Source: Paraburkholderia megapolitana (lineage in GTDB: Bacteria > Pseudomonadota > Gammaproteobacteria > Burkholderiales > Burkholderiaceae). Taken from it: a stretch of 64,000 nt of DNA. The position numbers and the translations under genes are program-made. Location of the stretch: contig NZ_CP041745.1 in assembly GCF_007556815.1 (NCBI RefSeq), positions 3,635,001-3,699,000 on the forward strand. The letters run 5' to 3'. This document shows positions 58,714 to 64,000 of the stretch, piece by piece (the stretch's first letter is position 1; the number at the start of each line of letters is the position of its first letter). Below the pieces are notes generated by a model, which did not search any database, was not told the DNA's origin, and saw nothing but the letters and a program-made list of their open reading frames with translations.

Positions 58714-60195
58714 ATGTATCTCGGCATCGACCTCGGCACGTCCGAAGTAAAAGTTCTGCTGCTCGCGTCCGACGGCAAGGTGATCGGCACCGCCGGTTCT
58801 CCGTTCACAGTCTCACGGCCACATCAGCGCTGGTCCGAACAGAATCCCGCCGACTGGTGGAGCGGCACGCGCACCGCGCTGTCCGCGTTGCGCGAACGCT
58901 ATCCCGACGAGTTCGCCCAGGTGCGCGGCATCGGCCTGTCCGGCCAGATGCACGGCGCGGTACTGCTCGATGCCGAAGACCGCGTATTGCGCCCGGCCAT
59001 CCTGTGGAACGACATGCGCAGTGTCGACGAATGCGCGCAGCTCACAGCACGCGCACCGGACCTGCATCGCATCGCCGGCAATCTCGCGATGCCCGGCTTC
59101 ACCGCACCGAAGCTGCTATGGGTCGCACGGCACGAACCGGAGATCTTCCGGCGCACGACCTGCGTGCTGCTGCCGAAGGACTATCTGCGGCTGATGCTGA
59201 CGGGTGGCAAGGTATCCGATCCATCCGATGCCGCGGGCACGATGTGGCTCGATGTCGCGAAGCGCGACTGGTCCGACGAGTTGCTCGCGGCCTGCGACAT
59301 GCGCCGCTCGCAGATGCCGGCGCTGGCCGAAGGCAGCGCGCCGTCGGGCACGCTGCGCGCCGAGCTTGCGCGCGAACTGGGCCTGCCCGCGGGCGTCGTG
59401 GTCGCGGCCGGTGGGGGCGACAACGCGACGAGCGCAGTCGGCATCGGCGCCACCCAGCCCGGCGATGGCTTTGTCTCGCTCGGCACATCAGGTGTGCTGT
59501 GCGTGGTCGGCGACCGGTTCCTGCCCAATCCGGCCTCTGCGGTACACGCGTACTGCCACGCCATTCCGGACCGCTGGCAACAGATGAGCGTCGTGTTGTC
59601 GGCGGCGAGTTGCCTGCGCTGGGTCTGCAAGCTCACGTCCACCGACGAACCCACGCTGCTCGGCGAAATCGCGGCGCTCGCACCGGACGCGCTGACCACC
59701 GCTCCGCTGTTCCTGCCGTATCTGTCGGGCGAACGTACACCGCATAACGACCCCTACGCGCAAGGCGTGTTCTTCGGCATGACCCACGCAACCGACCGCG
59801 CGCTGCTCGGCTACGCGGTTATCGAAGGTGTCACGCTCGCACTGGCCGAAGGTCTCGATGCACTGCGCGCGGCAGGCACCGAGGTGAGCGCGCTCTCGCT
59901 GCTCGGTGGCGGTGCTCGCAGCGATTACTGGGCACAACTGCTCGCCGATGCACTCGGCACGCATACCCGCAAGCACGGCGGCGGCGAAACCGGTGCCGCG
60001 CTCGGTGCGGCACGGCTCGGCTGGCTCGCGGCAGGCGGCCACCCTGCGGAGGTGCTGACAAAGCCACCGGTCGAAAGCGAGTTCACGCCCGACATGCAAC
60101 GGCATGCGACGCTACGTGAGCGGCTCGACGGCTTCCGGGCGCTGTACCGGCACGTGCGGCCGCTTTTCGACCCATCGCGCGAACGGCTCGCGTAG
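58714..60195 (+). CDS. xylB: Xylulokinase
   Basis: 493-residue FGGY kinase forming D-xylulose 5-phosphate. MYLGIDLGTSEVKVLLLASDG starts it, GIGLSGQMHGAVLLD is a xylulokinase hallmark, DASDAAGT-like (SDPSDAAGTMW) and FLPYLSGERTPHNDP follow, and LLGGGARSDYWAQLLAD is the C-terminal signature. It sits 126 bases after dalD and feeds the pentose phosphate pathway. Much closer to XylB than the other FGGY kinase at 49141. Confidence 0.93.
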   Translation: MYLGIDLGTSEVKVLLLASDGKVIGTAGSPFTVSRPHQRWSEQNPADWWSGTRTALSALRERYPDEFAQVRGIGLSGQMHGAVLLDAEDRVLRPAILWNDMRSVDECAQLTARAPDLHRIAGNLAMPGFTAPKLLWVARHEPEIFRRTTCVLLPKDYLRLMLTGGKVSDPSDAAGTMWLDVAKRDWSDELLAACDMRRSQMPALAEGSAPSGTLRAELARELGLPAGVVVAAGGGDNATSAVGIGATQPGDGFVSLGTSGVLCVVGDRFLPNPASAVHAYCHAIPDRWQQMSVVLSAASCLRWVCKLTSTDEPTLLGEIAALAPDALTTAPLFLPYLSGERTPHNDPYAQGVFFGMTHATDRALLGYAVIEGVTLALAEGLDALRAAGTEVSALSLLGGGARSDYWAQLLADALGTHTRKHGGGETGAALGAARLGWLAAGGHPAEVLTKPPVESEFTPDMQRHATLRERLDGFRALYRHVRPLFDPSRERLA

Positions 60196-60321
60196 CAGTT
60201 TCCCGCGGGCCGCATATGTTTCGTTTCGCGGTGGCCCCGCATTGCGACACGCACAGCCGGCACGAAGCACGCCGGCTGCCATCCCAGGCGCACAGCACGC
60301 GCAAGACAGACGGAATCCATC

Positions 60322-61269
60322 GTGCCCAAGTCCAGCGAAAAACTCGATCTTGCAACCCGCGCGGCGTGGCTCTATTACGTCGCCGGCAACACGCAGAACG
60401 AGATTGCCGAAAAGCTCCAGGTGTCACGCCCCGTTGCACAACGACTCGTCGCGTTCGCGGTCGAGAAGAATCTGATCCGTGTACGCGTCGATCATCAGAT
60501 CGCCGACTGCCTCACGCTTGCCGACCAGTTGTCGAAGCGCTACGGACTCGCGATGTGCGAGATCGTGCCGATCGACGGCGACACCCACGAGGAAGTCGAT
60601 CGCAAGCTCGCCGTAGCCGGCGCGCAGGTGATGGAGCGCTACCTCACCGAAGAGCGACCGATGGTCATCGCCTTGAGCAGCGGCCGGACCCTGAAGGCCG
60701 CCGTCGATCAGATCACGCAGCTGGAGCGGCCACAGCACCGGCTCGTATCGATGGTCGGTGCGATCGCTCAGGACGGCTCGTCGAACCGCTATGACGTCGC
60801 GCTGCACATCTCCGAGAAGACCGGCGGCAAGCATTTTCTGCTGCCCGCGCCGCTGATCGCCGACAACGAAGCCGAACGCGCGCAGTGGTGCAACCACCGG
60901 CTCTACCGGATCGTGCAGTCGCTGTCGGCGGAAGCGGATGTAGCGTTCGTCGGCATCGGCGACATCGGACCGAACTGCCCGCTCTATGAAGACGGCTTTC
61001 TGACCGTCGACGAAGTGCGCGAACTGATGCGGCTCGGCGCGATCGCCGAAATGCTCGGCCTGCCGATCGACGCCAACGGTGCACGCATCGAATCGCCGAC
61101 TGGCCGGCGCGTGACGAGCATCCGCCTCGATTCGCCGCCGAAACGACCGACTATCGGCATCGCCGGTGGCACGCGCAAACGGCATGCGGTGATTGCTACG
61201 CTGAAGGGTGGCTGGCTGTCGGGTCTCGTCACCGATGAGCTGTGTGCGCGCGCGGCGCTTGAGGCATGA
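60322..61269 (+). CDS. SorC/DeoR-family sugar-binding transcriptional regulator
   Basis: 315 residues. A compact helix-turn-helix (AAWLYYVAGNTQNEIAEKLQ, then VSRPVAQRLVAFAVEKN, about 13-52) precedes the SorC effector domain (IALSSGRTLKAAVDQI, FVGIGDIGPNCPLYEDGFL, GIAGGTRKRHAVIATLKG). Such proteins bind phosphorylated sugars and usually repress polyol operons, as DalR does for arabitol. Same strand as dalD and xylB, 126 bases later, and ended by a terminator. Confidence 0.88.
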   Translation: MPKSSEKLDLATRAAWLYYVAGNTQNEIAEKLQVSRPVAQRLVAFAVEKNLIRVRVDHQIADCLTLADQLSKRYGLAMCEIVPIDGDTHEEVDRKLAVAGAQVMERYLTEERPMVIALSSGRTLKAAVDQITQLERPQHRLVSMVGAIAQDGSSNRYDVALHISEKTGGKHFLLPAPLIADNEAERAQWCNHRLYRIVQSLSAEADVAFVGIGDIGPNCPLYEDGFLTVDEVRELMRLGAIAEMLGLPIDANGARIESPTGRRVTSIRLDSPPKRPTIGIAGGTRKRHAVIATLKGGWLSGLVTDELCARAALEA

Positions 61270-61317
61270 CAGTGACGATGACGGCGACAGTGCGGTAATG
61301 CCGGCGCCGTAAACGAA

Positions 61318-61355
61318 AAAAACGCCGCACACAGGGCAACCCTGCGTGCGGCGTT
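61318..61355. terminator. Bidirectional terminator between convergent polyol operons
   Basis: Long G+C stem (AAACGCCGCAC... with ...GTGCGGCGTTT, 61318-61355) with inner CAGGG/CCCTG pairing and A-/T-runs on both sides. Shared by the SorC-regulator gene and the transporter ATPase gene. Confidence 0.85.
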
Positions 61356-61382
61356 TTTCGTGGAGTGACGCGCCTCGGTCGC

Positions 61383-62492
61383 TCAGGCCGCGAGCACCTC
61401 GACGATCTTCCGTTCGAACGCAATGCCCGCGCTGTCGAACAGATGGCAATGCTGAGGCGTGGCACCCAGCTTCTGCATCTCGCCTCTCGTGTGCCGGTCG
61501 AGCGGTGGGATCCGCGCAATGAGACCGTCCGGCGCCACGCCGCATTCCGAGTACAGGTAAGCGGCGTCACCAAGCGATTCAATCGCCATCGTGCGCGCCG
61601 ATACACCGTATTCCGCTTCGCCGACATGTAGATGCTCCGGCCGGATACCAACCGTCACCTTGTCGCCTTCCTTCGCGTTACCGGGCACGACGGCGACACG
61701 CTGCGTCTCGCCGGTTTCGTAGCGCACCACGACGCCGTCATGCGACACCGACTGCACCACGCCTTCCATGAAATTCATCTTCGGCGAGCCGATAAAACCC
61801 GCGACAAAGCGGTTGGCCGGTGCGTGGTAAAGACGCGTCGGGCTACCGACCTGCTCGACGTTACCCGCCGACAGCACGACGATCTTGTCGGCCAGCGTCA
61901 TCGCTTCGACCTGATCGTGCGTCACGTAGATCATCGTCGTCTTCAGTTCGTCGTGCAGACGCGCGAACTCGAGACGCATCTTCACGCGCAGCGCCGCATC
62001 GAGATTCGACAGCGGTTCGTCGAACAGGAACACCTTCGGCTTACGTGTGATCGCGCGACCGATCGCCACGCGCTGACGTTGCCCACCCGAAAGCTGCTTC
62101 GGCTTGCGGTCGAGCAGATGGTCGATATGCAGGATCTTCGCGGCGTTGCGCACGGCCGCATCGATCTCGGGCTTCTTCGTACCCGCGAGCTTCAGGCCGA
62201 ACGCCATGTTGTCGTACAGCGTCATGTGCGGATAAAGCGCATACGACTGGAACACCATCGCGATGCCGCGCTTTGCGGGCGGCACGTCGTTCATGCGCGT
62301 TCCGTCGATGTTCAGGTCGCCGCCGCTGATATCTTCGAGGCCGGCGATCATCCGCATCAGCGTCGATTTCCCGCAGCCGCTAGGACCGACGAAGACGACG
62401 AACTCGCCGTCCGCGATGTCGAGATTGATGTCGCGCATCACTTCGTTGTCGTCGTAGCGCTTGCTAATACCGCGCAGAGTCAGGCTTGCCAT
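61383..62492 (-). CDS. MalK/UgpC-type ABC transporter ATPase (polyol importer)
   Basis: 369 residues. [20 protein letters not shown] is Walker [17 protein letters not shown] the signature, and [15 protein letters not shown]alker B. A C-terminal OBE domain ([14 protein letters not shown]) is the MalK-type regulatory part. This CUT1 subunit class serves sorbitol/mannitol importers (SmoK/MtlK). It energises the permease encoded at the right edge; the HAD gene lies between them. Confidence 0.92.
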   Translation of the reverse strand: MASLTLRGISKRYDDNEVMRDINLDIADGEFVVFVGPSGCGKSTLMRMIAGLEDISGGDLNIDGTRMNDVPPAKRGIAMVFQSYALYPHMTLYDNMAFGLKLAGTKKPEIDAAVRNAAKILHIDHLLDRKPKQLSGGQRQRVAIGRAITRKPKVFLFDEPLSNLDAALRVKMRLEFARLHDELKTTMIYVTHDQVEAMTLADKIVVLSAGNVEQVGSPTRLYHAPANRFVAGFIGSPKMNFMEGVVQSVSHDGVVVRYETGETQRVAVVPGNAKEGDKVTVGIRPEHLHVGEAEYGVSARTMAIESLGDAAYLYSECGVAPDGLIARIPPLDRHTRGEMQKLGATPQHCHLFDSAGIAFERKIVEVLAA

Positions 62493-62509
62493 GATGTGTC
62501 TCCGTTGTC

Positions 62510-62543
62510 GACCCGGGTTAGCGCTTGAGCGCCGGCCCGGGTC
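62510..62543. repeat. Nested inverted repeat between HAD and ATPase genes
   Basis: GACCCGGG (62510-62517) pairs with CCCGGGTC (62536-62543); inside, GCGC pairs with GCGC. It fills most of the 84-base intra-operon spacer and may protect or process the mRNA. Confidence 0.5.
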
Positions 62544-62576
62544 ACATGTAGAACTGTGTTGCCAGTACTATCCATT

Positions 62577-63278
62577 TCAATGCGAACCGACGGTCACGCG
62601 CTGCACCCAGCTTGCCGTAAGCGCCGGCAAGAGCTGCATGTCGTCGAATACGTGCTGCGCGCCCGCGGCACGCAATGCGTCGATCTGCGCCGCACTCGCG
62701 TGCCCGCCACCGATAAACCCGAGGACCGTCATGCCCGCCGCGCTTGCCGCCGTCGTGCCGGTAACGCTGTCCTCGACTGCGAGACAGTTCTCCGGTGTCG
62801 TGCCGAGGCCGCGTGCCGCCGCGAGATAAACGTCGGGAGCGGGCTTCGGCTGCGCGACCGTATCGGCACAGAACACGCGCTCGCCGAAGAACCGCGCAAG
62901 ACCGGTGCGCGCCAGCACGTTCTCCACATACGACCGGTAGCTGTTGCTCGCGCAGGCCTTCGTCAGTTCGATCTGCGAGAGCGCTTCTTCGATGCCCGCC
63001 ACCATCGGTGCCTGCATCGCCGCTGCTTCCACCGCGCTGCGAATCGCTTCGACGTCGGCGGCGGCAAGCGTCTTGCCGAGTTGCGCCGCCGTGCCTTCGA
63101 GTACGCGTTCGATGCGCAAGCCGAGCATCGGCAGCAGCACCGGTTCGACGTCGGCATCGGGCCAGCGCGCTTCGAGCTCGCGCACCAGCATCGCCGCGGC
63201 AACCGCTTCGCTGTCGACCAGCACGCCGTCGCAATCGCAAATCAACGCGAGGCTCGACGCTGTCACGACGTGGCTCAT
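62577..63278 (-). CDS. HAD-superfamily sugar-phosphate phosphatase or phosphomutase-like hydrolase
   Basis: 233-residue HAD-IA protein. ICDCDGVLVDSEAVAA holds the DxD nucleophile pair, the helical cap covers about 20-90, ASNSYRSYVENVL-like motif II and KPAPDVYLAAARGLG motif III follow, then AVEDSVTGTTAA as motif IV. Relatives are beta-phosphoglucomutases and 2-deoxyhexitol or sugar phosphatases. Its start overlaps the permease stop by one base (TAATG), so it is a true operon member and may remove or recycle a phosphorylated polyol. Confidence 0.85.
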   Translation of the reverse strand: MSHVVTASSLALICDCDGVLVDSEAVAAAMLVRELEARWPDADVEPVLLPMLGLRIERVLEGTAAQLGKTLAAADVEAIRSAVEAAAMQAPMVAGIEEALSQIELTKACASNSYRSYVENVLARTGLARFFGERVFCADTVAQPKPAPDVYLAAARGLGTTPENCLAVEDSVTGTTAASAAGMTVLGFIGGGHASAAQIDALRAAGAQHVFDDMQLLPALTASWVQRVTVGSH

Positions 63279-64000
63279 TATTTGACCGCCCCGAACGTGA
63301 GACCGCGCACCAGTTGCTTCTGCGACAACCAGCCGACGATCAGAATCGGTGCGACCGCCAGCAGCGATGCCGCCGACAGCTTCGCCCAGAACAATCCCTC
63401 AGGGCTCGAATACGAAGCGATGAAGACCGTGAGCGGTGCTGCATTCGAACTCGACAGGTTGATGCTCCAGAATGCTTCGTTCCACGACAGGATGACGAGC
63501 AGCAGTCCCGTCGATGCAAGACCGGGCAACGCCATCGGCATCAGCAGGTAGACGATCTCCTGCCACGTCGCGGCACCGTCGATACGACCCGCTTCGAGAA
63601 TGTCCTTCGGGATTTCATTGAAGTACGTGAAGGCCATCCAGACGGCGATCGGCAGATTGATCAGCGTGTAGACGATTACGAGCCCCCACACCGTGTCGAG
63701 CAGGCCCGCGTTCTTCCACAGCAGATAGATCGGCACCAGCACGCCGACCGACGGCATCATCTTCGTGGACAGCATCCACAGCAGAACCTTCTGCGTGCGC
63801 CGGGTCGGAAAGAACGCCATCGCATACGCGGCCGGCACCGCAAGAATCAGGCAGAGCAGCGTGACGCCGACCGAGATCAGCACCGAATTCCACGCGAACG
63901 AGAAGTAGTTGCTGCGTGCAAACACCTCGCGGAAGCTATCCAGCGTCGGGGTGAAGAACAGCGACGACGAGTACGCCTGCTGCTCGGTCTTGAACGCCGT
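63278..64000 (-). CDS. MalG-type ABC transporter permease, 5' end outside window
   Basis: 241 residues visible, open to the right edge. The visible start TAFKTEQQAYSSSLFFTP is the usual sequence just after the first helix of sorbitol/mannitol permeases (SmoG/MtlG). The EAA loop EAGRIDGAATWQEIVYLLMP is near the middle, and about five further helices follow, ending QLVRGLTFGAVK. A GTG at 63925 is internal. Partner permease and binding protein should lie beyond the window. Confidence 0.92.
   Translation of the reverse strand, partial: TAFKTEQQAYSSSLFFTPTLDSFREVFARSNYFSFAWNSVLISVGVTLLCLILAVPAAYAMAFFPTRRTQKVLLWMLSTKMMPSVGVLVPIYLLWKNAGLLDTVWGLVIVYTLINLPIAVWMAFTYFNEIPKDILEAGRIDGAATWQEIVYLLMPMALPGLASTGLLLVILSWNEAFWSINLSSSNAAPLTVFIASYSSPEGLFWAKLSAASLLAVAPILIVGWLSQKQLVRGLTFGAVK

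Overview
The window is 64 kb of G+C-rich DNA that reads as the main chromosome of a Burkholderiales bacterium, most likely Paraburkholderia or a close relative. The evidence is the DUF4148 and DUF3579 small proteins, the lpxK-Trm112-kdsB-adk order, murJ next to rpsT, a kynR/kynB-kynU-kynA locus, and the codon bias. This assignment is inferred from gene content; no database was searched. I see no rRNA, tRNA, CRISPR array, insertion sequence or prophage.

Layout. 0-11 kb is accessory: the end of a ClC channel gene, a DUF4148 protein, a minus-strand operon of three exported polysaccharide side-chain enzymes (GH95 fucosidase-type, GH27 alpha-galactosidase-type, SGNH acetylesterase), a rhomboid protease and a secreted lipase-family protein. 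10.7-15.0 kb is the most interesting region: a LysR regulator, a lone periplasmic binding protein, and a translationally coupled pair of non-haem-iron oxygenases. The pair matches the TmpA/TmpB route for breaking the C-P bond of 2-(trimethylamino)ethylphosphonate (PhnZ-type HD oxygenase plus a gamma-butyrobetaine-hydroxylase-like enzyme). 15.2-44.7 kb is mostly housekeeping: sodB, xseA (frameshifted), lpxK, Trm112, kdsB, adk, murJ, rpsT, argF, murB, yajQ, plsY, xerD, queG, tsaE, amiC, tcdA, pdxH, cfa, msrA. 44.8-48.4 kb is the kynurenine route of tryptophan breakdown, with kynU frameshifted. 48.4-64 kb is a double polyol island. One half has an RbsABC-type transporter, a zinc dehydrogenase resembling erythritol/L-threitol dehydrogenase, an FGGY kinase and an SDR under an AraC regulator. 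The other half has D-arabinitol dehydrogenase, xylulokinase and a SorC regulator, converging on a MalK/MalG-type transporter operon that runs off the right edge.

How the genes work together. The GH operon would strip fucose, galactose and acetyl groups from plant glycans. The tmp locus would yield glycine betaine and phosphate. The kyn operon turns tryptophan into anthranilate. The polyol island would oxidise imported polyols to ketoses and phosphorylate them for central metabolism.

Quality note. Both broken genes (xseA, kynU) are repaired by adding a single G to a G-run. Sequencing or assembly error in homopolymers is therefore at least as likely as true inactivation.
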